Below, piece by piece: positions 1-9,800 of a stretch of 64,000 nt of DNA. Position 1 is the stretch's first letter. Every line of letters starts with the position of its first letter. The position numbers and the translations under genes were made by a program. The stretch is taken from positions 62,001 through 126,000 of the forward strand of contig CAKQUG010000005.1 of assembly GCA_934277545.1 (NCBI GenBank). Reading direction: 5' to 3'. This DNA comes from an uncultured Alphaproteobacteria bacterium (GTDB taxonomy: Bacteria; Pseudomonadota; Alphaproteobacteria; RF32; CAG-239). The notes beneath the pieces are model-generated. The model made no database searches. It saw nothing but the letters and a program-made list of their open reading frames with translations, and had not been told where the DNA came from.

Positions 1-674
1 ACGTTGCGAATTTTTAATCCGGTAACCGAAAGCGGCTCATCTGTTCCTAAAACTTCTTCAATCACATTGTTCCAAACCAACACAATTTTACGATTTTGCA
101 ATATGCGTTGTTGCAAAACAGAATCTGCTCGCAGCGAATGACGTCTATGAATTAAATATACCTTATCCGTAAACGCCGATAAATAAAGCGCTTCTTCCGC
201 CGCTGTGTTACCGCCGCCCACCACAGCCACTTCTTTTCCGCGATAGAAAAAGCCGTCGCAAGTGGCGCAAGACGAAACTCCGTGCCCCATATATTTTTGC
301 TCACTCGGTAACCCCAGCCAATTTACCGATGAACCTGTCGCCACGATTATAGCTTTAGACTGATAAGAATTTCCGCCGATGGAACTGCAAGTAAACGGAT
401 GGTCAAAAAAATCGACTTCCGATATAATATCATCAACCATGGCTACACCGCGCGCCTCGGCCTGCCGGCGCATTTTTTCCATTAGTTCAAAACCCGCCAA
501 TGTTTCAACAAATCCGGGGTAATTATCAACTTCGCTTGATAAAATGAGCTGTCCTCCTTTTTGATTTCCGGCAACTATTAAAGCCTTAAGCCCTGCTCTA
601 GCCGCATAAATTCCGGCCGTATACCCCGCAGGTCCCGACCCGATAATTAAAACGTCCGCTTTATATTCAGCCAT
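1..674 (-). CDS. trxB: Thioredoxin reductase, C-terminal end cut by window edge
   Basis: This is a FAD- and NADPH-dependent flavoenzyme that reduces thioredoxin in the cytoplasm. Only the first 224 residues lie in the window. The N-terminus has the FAD-binding IIGSGPAGYTA motif near residue 10. The redox-active pair is C136-A-T-C139 in SSCATCDGFF, the spacing known from E. coli TrxB. The NADPH-binding motif VVGGGNTAAEEA follows it. The start is an ATG preceded by AAGGAG at the right distance. The next gene to the right runs the opposite way, so this one is transcribed out of the window. Identification is secure; only the end of the NADP and C-terminal FAD region is missing. Confidence 0.95.
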   Translation of the reverse strand, partial: MAEYKADVLIIGSGPAGYTAGIYAARAGLKALIVAGNQKGGQLILSSEVDNYPGFVETLAGFELMEKMRRQAEARGVAMVDDIISEVDFFDHPFTCSSIGGNSYQSKAIIVATGSSVNWLGLPSEQKYMGHGVSSCATCDGFFYRGKEVAVVGGGNTAAEEALYLSAFTDKVYLIHRRHSLRADSVLQQRILQNRKIVLVWNNVIEEVLGTDEPLSVTGLKIRN

Positions 675-806
675 ATTTTCTCCTTTTTTCTAATTAAATA
701 AGCCCATTTTCTAATTTTACAATGCTGTTAATTTTTGTCCAAAAACAGACTGGACTTTTTTAAAAATCCGCTTTATAATATAATAAATTTAAAAGGTGTT
801 GTTAAA

Positions 807-2621
807 ATGAAAAAAGAATATGAAGATTTTTTGCTAAGCGAATATAAAAACAGTAATTTTGAACCGTTTAAAATTTCTTTGGGAAAATATGATTTTTTTG
901 TTCCTGTTGCGTATGCGACCGGCAACTATGATTACAGCGCTTTTGAACAAGCACTTTTCAGTCAATACCTTAAAAATCAAGCTGCCGAAATTGCAAAATA
1001 CAGCAAAGACGGCGTACGAAAAATTCCGACTTTACGTTTTAAGGACAGGATTATAGTCAAACCTTACAGCTTGAGAAATTTGCAAGATGATGAAGCTAAA
1101 TTGAAAGTTGTAGAAAATATTTATGCCCGCTATAAAAAAGCGGTTCGTCTGACAATGCTGTTAAACAATGCCAACCCTGACAACTCCTTAAAAATCAGAG
1201 TAGACACAGATAATATGAAAAGGCTGAATAAAGCCTATAATCAATATCTGGCACAAAAATTCAAAGACAAAGCGCTGGTTTCCGCGGCAAAAATGAGTGA
1301 TTTTACCAAGCAGGGCGGAACTATTCTTTATAACACTTTCAAAGTGTTAACCGCTCCAGTTTTCAAAAACATGAGCGATAAATATTTAAAACGCCTTGAA
1401 CACATCAAAAAAATTTTTGAGAAAAATCATAAAAGAATTGGGGCTGTTTTGGGTGCCGCCACATTATGCGCTTTTTTATCGCTTAGTGTTTATAAATGCG
1501 CGAATCCTAAAAAAGAACGTAAATCCGACATTATTGAAGCGGGGATTGCGCCCGATAAAACATTAAAAAACATATCTGACGCCGTAATTTATTATAAGCA
1601 CGCAGCAAAAAAAAATAACACCTCCAAAGCAAAACAAAATACCGCTGCTAAAACTATCGGCTTTGAAACTCTGGACGAAAACGTACAAGAAGCGTTAACC
1701 GCTCAGGGTTTGGGCAAAGATCAATTAAACGATGTGCAAAAGCACAATTTAGCCGCCTTTATAAATACGCAGCAGGATTTCAGAACTTTTGTAGCGTTTG
1801 CCGAAAATTTTCATTCCGCCACCTACGATGACAATAAAGGATTTTTAACAATCGGTTACGGCTGCACAAATTATTTGGATGAAAAAGGAAATCCGCTGGA
1901 AAAACGCGGAATTAAAGGCAAAATGTCGGCTTTTGTGCAAAAAGGTCAATACATCACGCAACGACAGGCCATGCAACAGGTTGACAGAGCCTCTTATTTT
2001 TATCTGCTACCGAAAATTTTAAAAAATGTAAAAGTAAAGCTGAACAATACCAAAATGTTTGTAACCAAAAACTTTGCTTTTGTAGCCAATAACGAATTCG
2101 GAGATTCGGAATTTGTAAAAGCCTTAAATGAAAATAAACCAAACAACCATTTAAGCCGCTGTTTGGCACTGTGGAAAGTCGACGCCGGAATTTCCAAAAG
2201 GTTTTTTGTTCTGCACATGATTTTGAACAATTACATTACTGCGGATGAAATAAAAACTTTTAAACCAGCCGGATGCTATAATTTGCAGATTGACCAGTGC
2301 TTGGTTTGCCATAAAAATCCAGACGGTTCAACTAAAATGAAAAAAACTCCGGTGGTAACTACTGAAATTAAAAACGGAAAAAAGAAAAAAATAAGACGCT
2401 TTAAAAACCGCCCGGTGTATAAAATACAAAACGGTATGCCACAATTTTATTGCAAACAACAAGCTATAGATGAAGCAGTCGCTTTAATGAAAGCCGAACC
2501 TGATGAAAAGTGCGTGGCGCAAATTGTACCTTTGGAAAAGAAACAAACAAAATACCTGAGCGAAAACACCCCTAAAGTAAACCTCGTGAAGGTTAAACAA
2601 AACAAAAATGCTCGCAGCTGA
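807..2621 (+). CDS. Membrane-anchored GH24 (T4-lysozyme type) muramidase
   Basis: A 604-residue protein predicted to cut peptidoglycan. I chose the ATG at 807 (MKKEYEDF) because AAAGGTG precedes it; an in-frame ATG at 735 has no such site. Residues 1 to about 210 form a Lys-rich region I do not recognise. A single hydrophobic segment (IGAVLGAATLCAFLSLSVY) lies near 211-230. A lysozyme-like domain spans about 325-470. Its catalytic set is E333 (FAENF), D342 (YDD) and T348 (LTIGYG); the spacings of 9 and 6 residues equal those of T4 lysozyme E11/D20/T26. The tail is basic. With a long cytoplasmic-type N-terminus and one membrane segment it would be a type II membrane protein with the enzyme in the periplasm (inference). 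It could serve in wall remodelling or in assembling an envelope machine. Confidence 0.75.
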   Translation: MKKEYEDFLLSEYKNSNFEPFKISLGKYDFFVPVAYATGNYDYSAFEQALFSQYLKNQAAEIAKYSKDGVRKIPTLRFKDRIIVKPYSLRNLQDDEAKLKVVENIYARYKKAVRLTMLLNNANPDNSLKIRVDTDNMKRLNKAYNQYLAQKFKDKALVSAAKMSDFTKQGGTILYNTFKVLTAPVFKNMSDKYLKRLEHIKKIFEKNHKRIGAVLGAATLCAFLSLSVYKCANPKKERKSDIIEAGIAPDKTLKNISDAVIYYKHAAKKNNTSKAKQNTAAKTIGFETLDENVQEALTAQGLGKDQLNDVQKHNLAAFINTQQDFRTFVAFAENFHSATYDDNKGFLTIGYGCTNYLDEKGNPLEKRGIKGKMSAFVQKGQYITQRQAMQQVDRASYFYLLPKILKNVKVKLNNTKMFVTKNFAFVANNEFGDSEFVKALNENKPNNHLSRCLALWKVDAGISKRFFVLHMILNNYITADEIKTFKPAGCYNLQIDQCLVCHKNPDGSTKMKKTPVVTTEIKNGKKKKIRRFKNRPVYKIQNGMPQFYCKQQAIDEAVALMKAEPDEKCVAQIVPLEKKQTKYLSENTPKVNLVKVKQNKNARS

Positions 2622-2633
2622 CAAAAAAAACAC

Positions 2634-2661
2634 TTGCTTTTATTATGAAATGTTTTAGAGT
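2634..2661 (+). promoter_or_regulatory. Promoter of the ferredoxin gene
   Basis: A -35 TTGCTT (2634-2639) and a -10 TAGAGT (2656-2661) are separated by 16 bp, about 40 bp ahead of the ferredoxin start. It fits the TTGC(A/T)-type -35 seen at several other genes here. Confidence 0.45.
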
Positions 2662-2700
2662 GGTTTCCGCTGATATAAAAATTTTTAAGGAGAATAAAAT

Positions 2701-2940
2701 ATGCCTTCAGTAGTAAATAACAACTGTGTTAAATGCGGCACTTGCGCCTCGGTTTGCCCTGTAAGCGCTTTTCATGTTAGCGATGAACAGTATGTTGTAG
2801 ACCCGGATACCTGCATTGACTGCGGCGTTTGCATTTCCGAATGCCCGCAAAGCGCTATTTGCAGTGATGCCGAAGCTGACGAAGCTGCTATAAAATTCAA
2901 CGCCGAACAGGCTAAAGTTTGCCCAAACGCAAATGACTGA
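2701..2940 (+). CDS. 2[4Fe-4S] ferredoxin
   Basis: A 79-residue soluble electron carrier. Two cluster motifs are complete: CVKCGTCASVCP near the N-terminus and CIDCGVCISECP about 30 residues later, each giving CxxCxxCxxxCP. This is the short clostridial-type bacterial ferredoxin with no extra domain. It has its own promoter, an AAGGAG ribosome site and a strong terminator, so it is a single-gene transcript. Its partner cannot be told from the neighbours. Such ferredoxins usually serve pyruvate:ferredoxin oxidoreductase or similar low-potential enzymes, which would suit an anaerobic life (inference). Confidence 0.92.
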   Translation: MPSVVNNNCVKCGTCASVCPVSAFHVSDEQYVVDPDTCIDCGVCISECPQSAICSDAEADEAAIKFNAEQAKVCPNAND

Positions 2941-2963
2941 TTTGTTTAGCAAATAGGCTTTAG

Positions 2964-2991
2964 CTCAGGAGTTTGGCTCCTGAGTTTTTTT
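2964..2991 (+). terminator. Rho-independent terminator after the ferredoxin
   Basis: Perfect 8-bp arms CTCAGGAG and CTCCTGAG flank a 5-base loop and are followed by seven T. Confidence 0.9.
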
Positions 2992-3012
2992 GTATAACAA
3001 GGAAAATAAAAT

Positions 3013-3762
3013 ATGCTGCCGCCCTATACTTCCGATTATCTTTTAGACAAGAAAGTTAAAATTTTTCAGCCTGTTGACGGTTACCGCGCTTCAACCGACG
3101 CCGTATTACTGGCAGCTTTTACGACAAGTTTTAAAAATGGAAAAATTTTGGATGTCGGCTCGGGAACCGGTGCGGTATCACTGTGTTTGGCAAAACGTTT
3201 TGAAAATAACGATATTGATATTTTGGGCTTGGAACTTCAGCCGGAATTAGCGGAATTGTCTACATTCAGCGCCAGAGAAAACGGCTTTGACAGCCTGCAT
3301 TACCAAAACGCCGATATTCGTTTGGGAACAAAAGAAAACAACCTTGTTCCCTGCTCGTTTGACGCCGTGGTTACAAACCCTCCGTACAGCGAACATGACT
3401 TACCGTCTCCCAACAAAAGCAAAGCGGCTGCCCATAACCACAGCGGCTTTGACTTACGGCAATGGCTTGAGTTCTGCCTGAAAATGACAAAGCCGTTTGG
3501 TAAAATATATATGGTTAACCGCGCCGAAGCGCTGCCGCAAATATGCAGCATTCTATACGGCAAAGCCGGTAATCTTCAAATTTTACCGGTTTATTCAAAA
3601 GAAGGGCAAACCGCAAAACGAGTTTTAGTCTCGGCGCAAAAAGACTCCAAAGCACCGTGCCGCCTTCTGCCTCCGTTTATCACACATTCAGAAAGCGGCG
3701 CCTACAGCGAAGCGGCGCAAAAAATTTTACGCTCCGGCTTGGGCTTTGAGGACATTATTTAA
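3013..3762 (+). CDS. TrmN6/YfiC-like N6-adenine methyltransferase
   Basis: A 249-residue class I SAM-dependent methyltransferase. The SAM-binding loop is LDVGSGTGAVSL, near residues 45-56. The catalytic NPPY motif begins at N122; this motif marks N6-adenine or glutamine amino-methyltransferases. The opening QPVDGYRASTDAVLLAAF matches the family that includes tRNA1(Val) A37 methyltransferase (YfiC/TrmN6, COG4123). The target is therefore probably tRNA adenine, but the substrate is not proven by sequence. It stands alone between the ferredoxin terminator and the next promoter. Confidence 0.82.
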   Translation: MLPPYTSDYLLDKKVKIFQPVDGYRASTDAVLLAAFTTSFKNGKILDVGSGTGAVSLCLAKRFENNDIDILGLELQPELAELSTFSARENGFDSLHYQNADIRLGTKENNLVPCSFDAVVTNPPYSEHDLPSPNKSKAAAHNHSGFDLRQWLEFCLKMTKPFGKIYMVNRAEALPQICSILYGKAGNLQILPVYSKEGQTAKRVLVSAQKDSKAPCRLLPPFITHSESGAYSEAAQKILRSGLGFEDII

Positions 3763-3823
3763 GATAGTCTTTACTTTTTAAAGCTAAAGTATTATTATAA
3801 CGGCTAACAGAAAGGCTTTTTTT

Positions 3824-4900
3824 ATGTTTAAATATCTTTTGTTTGTATTTTCTCTTTGCTATGCTTTTACGGCAAAAGCCGATGTGAGCGAATTTGTGTT
3901 TCCCGAATATTTAGATGATGAAGCCTATGAGCAGTGCTATAAACTAACTCATAACAGCGATGAGTGCGCCAAAGAAGAAAGCCAACGCATTTTGCGAGAC
4001 ATAAAAATTTCATATAAAAATTTGCTGGCCGACAGCAGATTAAACGATTGGAACGGCTCTGTAGATAAAAATAAAGATATGCTGCGCGATATGTATGAAA
4101 GCTGGACGGCTTACCGCAACCGCGTCTGCTCGCTGAATGTTCCGGTCTCAAAATATATTGCGCCGTTGGTAGACCCGAAAATTTCTTGCACCTTATATCA
4201 AAACTTTATGCAAAAAGATTATTTAGGAAATATCCTGCATAATCTAAACATAAAAAATCCGCGTAACCCATATCCCGAAAGACTGATTAACGCCGACGGA
4301 GGCAACAGATATTTGGAAGTAGATCACGATGCTGAATATAAATCATGCGTTGCCGAAAAAAAGCCGCAGGATGAATGTCTTAAGGCAGAAATCGAGCGCA
4401 CAACAAAATATATTAAAGATGATTTAGCCACTATTTTAACCATTCCGACCATTGCAAAATGGAACAACGGTCCGGATATTAAAAACGGCAATATCCGCGA
4501 TATGTTTGATAGCTGGGTAGCATACCGCAACCGCGTTTGCTCGCTGAACGCCTATGTGCAAAAAATTGCGAATCCGCAAAAACCGGTGTCTTTTGATTAC
4601 TGCATACAATATTATAATGAAAACTTTGCCGCTTTGCTGGATTTATATTTGAAAAACGCCAACTCCGTTTTGGATGAAGATATGTATGGCACAGACAACG
4701 AACCGGAAGAAGGCGGCGCGGAAGAAGGCCGTTCCATAACTCCGCTGAAACGCCGCATTGTTACCGACTTGGATAATTCGGTTGTCTCCACCGCCACAGA
4801 AGATGAAGACGGCGAAGCAGCTCTGCAGGCCGAAACAGTAAGTGCCCCGGAAACCACTGATAAACGCGGCAGACAGTTGCCTTCTTGGGCGACAAGATAA
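3824..4900 (+). CDS. Secreted protein with two tandem LprI-like (DUF1311) domains
   Basis: A 358-residue protein with a clear signal peptide (MFKYLLFVFSLCYAFTAKA, cleavage before DVSE). Two copies of a module of about 100 residues follow. Each begins with a YxxC...DEC element and ends in the hallmark SWxAYRNRVCSLN, near residue 100 and again near 240. That (S/A)Wxx(Y)R...C signature belongs to the LprI-type lysozyme-inhibitor domain. The last 70 residues are acidic and of low complexity, then basic. The protein should sit in the periplasm. A GH24 muramidase lies 1.2 kb upstream in the same orientation, so a link to wall hydrolysis control is possible, but this is only inference; many DUF1311 proteins have no tested inhibitor activity. 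Confidence 0.65.
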   Translation: MFKYLLFVFSLCYAFTAKADVSEFVFPEYLDDEAYEQCYKLTHNSDECAKEESQRILRDIKISYKNLLADSRLNDWNGSVDKNKDMLRDMYESWTAYRNRVCSLNVPVSKYIAPLVDPKISCTLYQNFMQKDYLGNILHNLNIKNPRNPYPERLINADGGNRYLEVDHDAEYKSCVAEKKPQDECLKAEIERTTKYIKDDLATILTIPTIAKWNNGPDIKNGNIRDMFDSWVAYRNRVCSLNAYVQKIANPQKPVSFDYCIQYYNENFAALLDLYLKNANSVLDEDMYGTDNEPEEGGAEEGRSITPLKRRIVTDLDNSVVSTATEDEDGEAALQAETVSAPETTDKRGRQLPSWATR

Positions 4901-4927
4901 TCTTCATTTAATAAGTTTTTAATAAAT

Positions 4928-4945
4928 ATACATACCTGTATGTAT
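4928..4945. promoter_or_regulatory. Palindromic operator, probably for the TetR regulator
   Basis: Perfect 8-bp arms ATACATAC and GTATGTAT are separated by CT. It lies upstream of the TetR gene and resembles operators of AcrR-type repressors, which contain TACATACA-like half-sites. Confidence 0.6.
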
Positions 4946-4971
4946 AAAAAAAATATTGAAGTTTTTTGATT

Positions 4972-4999
4972 TTGTTTTATACATACCATTTGGTATAAT
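4972..4999 (+). promoter_or_regulatory. Promoter of the efflux operon overlapping a second operator
   Basis: A -35 TTGTTT (4972-4977) and a -10 TATAAT (4994-4999) have a 16-bp spacer. A second palindrome, ATACC-ATTT-GGTAT (4983-4996), covers the spacer and the -10, and shares the ATACATACC half-site (from 4979) with the upstream operator. Repressor bound here would block the promoter. Confidence 0.6.
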
Positions 5000-5021
5000 A
5001 TAATTCAAAGGTGTATCCGCA

Positions 5022-5657
5022 ATGCGCAGAACAAAAGAAGATGCTGAACAAACCAGGCAGGCGATATTAGAATCGGCTATGGATATTTTTTATGAAAAAG
5101 GCTACTCTAAAACCACTTTTGATGAAATAGCCAAACGCATAAATTTAACTAAAGGCGCAGTTTATTGGTATTTTCGCAACAAGCCGGATATTGTCGCGGC
5201 ACTAATCAACGAATTTGTGCAAAAACATATTAAGCGACTTGAAGATTTTCGTAATGGAAAAAAAGAAGAAGATTTGAATGTTTTGGCAGATATGATGCTG
5301 CTTGCTTATCATTACATGAAAGAGAATCCGCTGGAATACAAGTTTATCTTTTTTATTACCTGTCAAATGGAATGGAGTGAAGCTATTTTGGTGAAAATCC
5401 GCCCTTTGGTGGAAAAGACCAAAGTAGTTTCCCGTAAAATTATGATTGACACGTTATGCGAGCTTAAAGAAAATAAAAAAATAAGAGCCGATGTTGATGT
5501 TGAAAGTATTACGGAAATTTTGCAAGCTCTTTGGATGGGGCTTTTAGAAAACTATTTGGCAAAACGGATGACTTTGGATTTTGAAAAAACAGTCAGACAA
5601 GGATTTAATTTAATTTTTAACAGTATAAAAACGGAAGGTGTAAACAATGAAAATTAG
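5022..5657 (+). CDS. TetR/AcrR-family repressor of the adjacent efflux pump
   Basis: A 211-residue regulator. The N-terminal TetR DNA-binding domain (residues 1 to about 60) is typical, with TRQAILESAMDIFYEKGY, the helix-turn-helix TTFDEIAKRINLTKGAVYWYF and the family's Y-x-Y-F ending. The C-terminal ligand-binding half is all helical and of AcrR type. It is the first gene of an operon with an RND adaptor and pump. Its reading frame overlaps the start of the adaptor by 11 bases, so the two are probably coupled in translation. Two palindromes sharing an ATACATACC half-site sit at its promoter, so autorepression, released by a pump substrate, is the likely mode (inference from AcrR/TtgR precedents). 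Confidence 0.9.
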   Translation: MRRTKEDAEQTRQAILESAMDIFYEKGYSKTTFDEIAKRINLTKGAVYWYFRNKPDIVAALINEFVQKHIKRLEDFRNGKKEEDLNVLADMMLLAYHYMKENPLEYKFIFFITCQMEWSEAILVKIRPLVEKTKVVSRKIMIDTLCELKENKKIRADVDVESITEILQALWMGLLENYLAKRMTLDFEKTVRQGFNLIFNSIKTEGVNNEN

Positions 5658-6822
5658 TTCTCCAAACATTAAAGGAGCTGTTGTTAGAATTGCAATCTTA
5701 TTGGTTTGCATTTCTATCGGCTGGTATTTAAAAGGTCGTTTATCTCCATCTGCTCAAGGAATGGGCTATGGCATGGGTGAAGTTTATGTTTTGGCGCAAA
5801 AAAGCGAAACAAAAGATATTACGTCCGCCCAAACCAAAATTTCGTATGTTGAAACAATTAACGAAGTAAACATTTTGCCGCAAGTTACCGGCACGGTGGA
5901 AAAGGTATTGTTTCAAGAAGGAAAGTTTGTAAACGAAGGCGATGTTTTGTTTGAAATAGACCCTTCAAAATATCAGGCCGCCTATGATTTGGCTAAGGCT
6001 CGTTTGGACAGCGCCAAAGCAAATTTGGTACGCGCTGAACGCGACTATAATCGTCAAGTGAAATTAAGCCGTGAAAAATTTGCCTCTAAAGCAACTTTTG
6101 ATTCGTCAGAAAGCACTTATTTACAAGCTAAAGCCGCAGTTGAAGAAGCTCAAGCCAACTTAGATGTCGCTAAAATTGATTTGGATAATACAAAAGTAAC
6201 AGCGCCAATCAGCGGACGTATCGGTAAAGCCTTGGTAACTAAAGGTAACTATGTTGTTGCCTCTAATCAGGTATTGGCAAAAATCGTGCAAATCAGCCCG
6301 ATGAGAATTTCCTTTTCTTTGACCGATAAAGAAGTTCTACAAGTAAAAAAATTGGGACACAAGGCTGAAGATTTAACCGCCCGCATCACTTTGGCTGACG
6401 GAGAGGTTATTGATGAAAAAGTTGTCGACAAATTCTTAAACAATGAAATCAACTCGGCCACTGCCACTGTTTCTATTTTTGTTGATGTAGACAATTCCGA
6501 CCAAAAATTGATTCCGGGCAACTATGTTCAGTCGGCTATTTTGACCGGTAAACCGACATATTCTGTTGTGGTTCCGCAATCTGCTTTGAACTACGACACA
6601 GACGGAGCTTTTGTTTATATTGCTAAAATTGATGAAAGTAAGAGCAAAGAAAACGACTTGCATGGTGTGGCAGAACAAAGACGCGTTGTTTTGGGCGACC
6701 CGATTAACGAAAACGAACAAATCATTATCAATGGTTTGAACGAAGGCGAAATGATTGTGGTTTCCGGCACTGTAAAAATTCAAAACAATTCTCCGATTAA
6801 AATTGGCGTTTTAGAGAAATAA
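5647..6822 (+). CDS. RND efflux periplasmic adaptor (AcrA/MexA type)
   Basis: A 391-residue membrane-fusion protein bridging an inner-membrane RND pump to an outer-membrane channel. An N-terminal hydrophobic anchor (VRIAILLVCISIGWYL) lacks a lipobox, so it is an uncleaved anchor rather than a lipoprotein. The biotinyl-lipoyl half-motifs are QVTGTVEKVLFQEGKFVNEG and VTAPISGRIGKALVTKGNYV, on either side of a coiled-coil hairpin rich in Ala, Lys and Glu (about residues 115-175). Beta-barrel and membrane-proximal domains follow. The start overlaps the TetR gene and the pump follows after 18 bases. No TolC-type channel is encoded in the window. Confidence 0.92.
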   Translation: MKISSPNIKGAVVRIAILLVCISIGWYLKGRLSPSAQGMGYGMGEVYVLAQKSETKDITSAQTKISYVETINEVNILPQVTGTVEKVLFQEGKFVNEGDVLFEIDPSKYQAAYDLAKARLDSAKANLVRAERDYNRQVKLSREKFASKATFDSSESTYLQAKAAVEEAQANLDVAKIDLDNTKVTAPISGRIGKALVTKGNYVVASNQVLAKIVQISPMRISFSLTDKEVLQVKKLGHKAEDLTARITLADGEVIDEKVVDKFLNNEINSATATVSIFVDVDNSDQKLIPGNYVQSAILTGKPTYSVVVPQSALNYDTDGAFVYIAKIDESKSKENDLHGVAEQRRVVLGDPINENEQIIINGLNEGEMIVVSGTVKIQNNSPIKIGVLEK

Positions 6823-6840
6823 AAATAGGATAAAAGAAAA

Positions 6841-9800
6841 ATGTTTTCTAAGTTTTTTATTGAAAGACCTCGTTTTGCCGTAGTAATCGCTATTGTTATG
6901 GCGTTGGCGGGCTTGGTTTCCGTATTTACGATGCCTATCGGCATGTATCCGGAGATTGCACCTCCGGAAATTCGCGTATCAACCGTATACGTCGGCGCCA
7001 GTGCCGAAACTGTGGCTAAAAACGTTGGTATTCCGCTGGAAAAGAACATTAACGGTATTGAAAATATGCTGTATATGTCGTCTTCTTCTTATAACTCCGG
7101 TGCTTATCAGCTTTCTATTGCCTTTGAAACCGGTACAGACCCTGATTTGGACCAAGTAAAAGTGCAAAACCGCGTACAGCAGGCTTTAAGCTCTTTGCCG
7201 TCTGAAGTGCAAACCTATGGTGTAACCGTGGAACGCCGTTCTTCAGATATTTTGGCGTTTATGCAAGTAACATCTCCTAAAGGAACATACGACAGTAACT
7301 ACTTAAACAACTATGTTGAAAATAATATTAAAATTGCTTTGAGCCGTGCATACGGTGTGGGCGAAGTTAATATTATGGGTTCGGCAACAAGTATGCGTGT
7401 ATGGATTGACGCTGACAAAGTGGCCGCTTTAAACATTCCGATTTCGGCCATTAAAGCCGCCATTACCAGCCAAAACGTTCAACCTTCTTTAGGTTCTATC
7501 GGTTCGGCTCCGGGGGACGGCAAACAGGTTTTGGTATATTCATTGGAAACTCAAGGCCGTTTGAACGACCCGAAAGATTTTGAAAATATCATTGTGCGCA
7601 CGGCCGAAGAAGGCGGATTGGTTCGCCTGAAAGATATTGCCCGCGTAGAACTGGGTTCGGAAGACTATTTGATGAACTCAACCGTTGACGGACAGCCGGC
7701 TGTGTCTATTATGATTAACAAATCATCTGGCGCCAATTCCATTAACGCCATGAAAGCCGTTCGCGCTGAACTGGCTAAATTGGAACGTTTTTATCCGGAA
7801 GATTTGGAAGTAAAAATCTTTAAAGATACGACCGAATTCATTTCTGCCTCTATTGAAGAAGTGTTCTTCACATTGTTTTTGACATTCTTGTTGGTGGTTT
7901 TGGTTTGCTACGTCTTTTTACAAGACTGGCGCGCAACTTTGGTGCCGTCAATAGCTATTCCGGTGTCTATTTTAGCCACTTTTGCCATGATGAAAACTCT
8001 GGGATTTAACTTAAACATTTTGACCTTGTTCGGTTTGGTGCTGGCTATTGGTCTGGTGGTTGATGATGCCATCGTGGTGGTGGAACGTACACTAGCCCTG
8101 ATGCAAGAAGAAAAACTGAAAGCCAAAGAGGCGGCCATAAAAGCAATGAGCCAGGTTTCCAGCGCCGTTGTAGCCACAACTTTGGTATTGCTGGCAATTT
8201 TCGTACCAATCGCCTTCATGGGCGGTATTACCGGTAAGATTTATCAGCAATTTGCTATTACCATTGCCTTTGCCGTGGGTTTTTCTGCAGTAAACGCATT
8301 GACTCTGTCTCCGGCGCTGTCGGCAACATTTTTACGTCCGTTTGAACAAAAGGAAACAGGATTTTTGGGCTGGTTTAATCGTTTCATTCAAGGAACAACC
8401 AATAAATATCTGGTTGCGGTCGGCTATATCGGACGAAAAGTAAGTGTGATTGTGTTTATGCTGTTGATTTTGTTTGCATTAAACGCTTTCTTTATCAAAA
8501 TTACTCCGACATCATTTCTGCCTGACGAAGACCAAGGCATTATCATGGTGAACGTTCAATTACCTGAAGGTGCTTCAAATGTCAGAACCAAGGCTGTAAA
8601 TGAAAAAATGCTGGCCGCCATCAAAGATCATCCGGCGATTGAATCCGTGATGACAATGGAAGGTTTCAGCATTATGGCCGGTCAGGGCGAGAACGTGGGC
8701 TTTGCCGTTATTTCCTTGAAAAATTGGGCTGAACGTAAAGGCGATGATATGTATTCAACCAATGTTTTGCGCAACCTGATGGCAAGAGTTTCAAACTTTT
8801 CGGAAGCAAAGATTCAAATGTTTGAAATGCCGGCTATTCCGGGACTTGGTTCAACCAATGCTATGGACTTCAAAATTCAGGCGGTTGATAATACAGATAT
8901 GAAAGACTTGGAAAAAACGGTAAATGCGTTTACCCGTCAAGCGATGGCTTTGCCGCAAATTTCATTGGCTTATTCAACCTTTAACGCGCAAACACCGCAC
9001 GCTTATATTGAAATTGACCGTGAAAAAGCCGAATCTTTGGGGGTTGCCGTGGGTAATATTTACAGCACGTTGCAAACCTATATAGGTTCTTCACATATCA
9101 ATGATATTAACATCGGCACCCAGGTTAACAAAGTTAAAATCCAAGCTGATTGGAAATACCGTAAAGACCTTGACAGCTTGAACAAAATCTATGTTCAAAG
9201 TGATAAAGGAGAAATGGTACCGCTGGGAAGTTTGATTAAGATGAAGACTGTTCTGCTGCCGCGTGGTATTGACCGTTATAACCAATATCCGGCTGCAACC
9301 GTAAACGCAGTTGCCGCCAGCGGTTACAGTTCAGGTGAAGCTATGCAGGCTTTGGAAGATTTAGCCACCAAGACTTTGCCAAAAGGATATACATACGCTT
9401 GGTCGGGTACCAGCTTACAAGAAAAAAACAACCAAGGACAAATTTTCTACATCATCGCATTTGCCGCTTTGTTTGCATATTTGTTCATGGTGGCACAATA
9501 TGAAAGCTGGATGATTCCGCTGGCCGTTATGCTGTCTGTTTTAACGGCTATGCTCGGCGCCACCTGCGGTTTGTTTGTAACCAATATGTCATTGAGTATT
9601 TATGCCCAACTAGGTTTGGTGCTGCTGGTTGGTTTGGCCGCTAAAAACGCAATTTTGGTGGTAGAATTTGCCCGTGAGGCTCACCTGAAAGGCAAATCAA
9701 TTTTGACATCGGCTTTGTATGGTACGCGTGAACGTTTCCGCGCCGTGCTGATGACCGCCTGCACATTTATTTTGGGTGTAGCTCCGTTGGTATGGGCTAC

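Noticed and set aside
735..806. Start of the muramidase at 735
   Set aside because: No ribosome site there; the ATG at 807 follows AAAGGTG.
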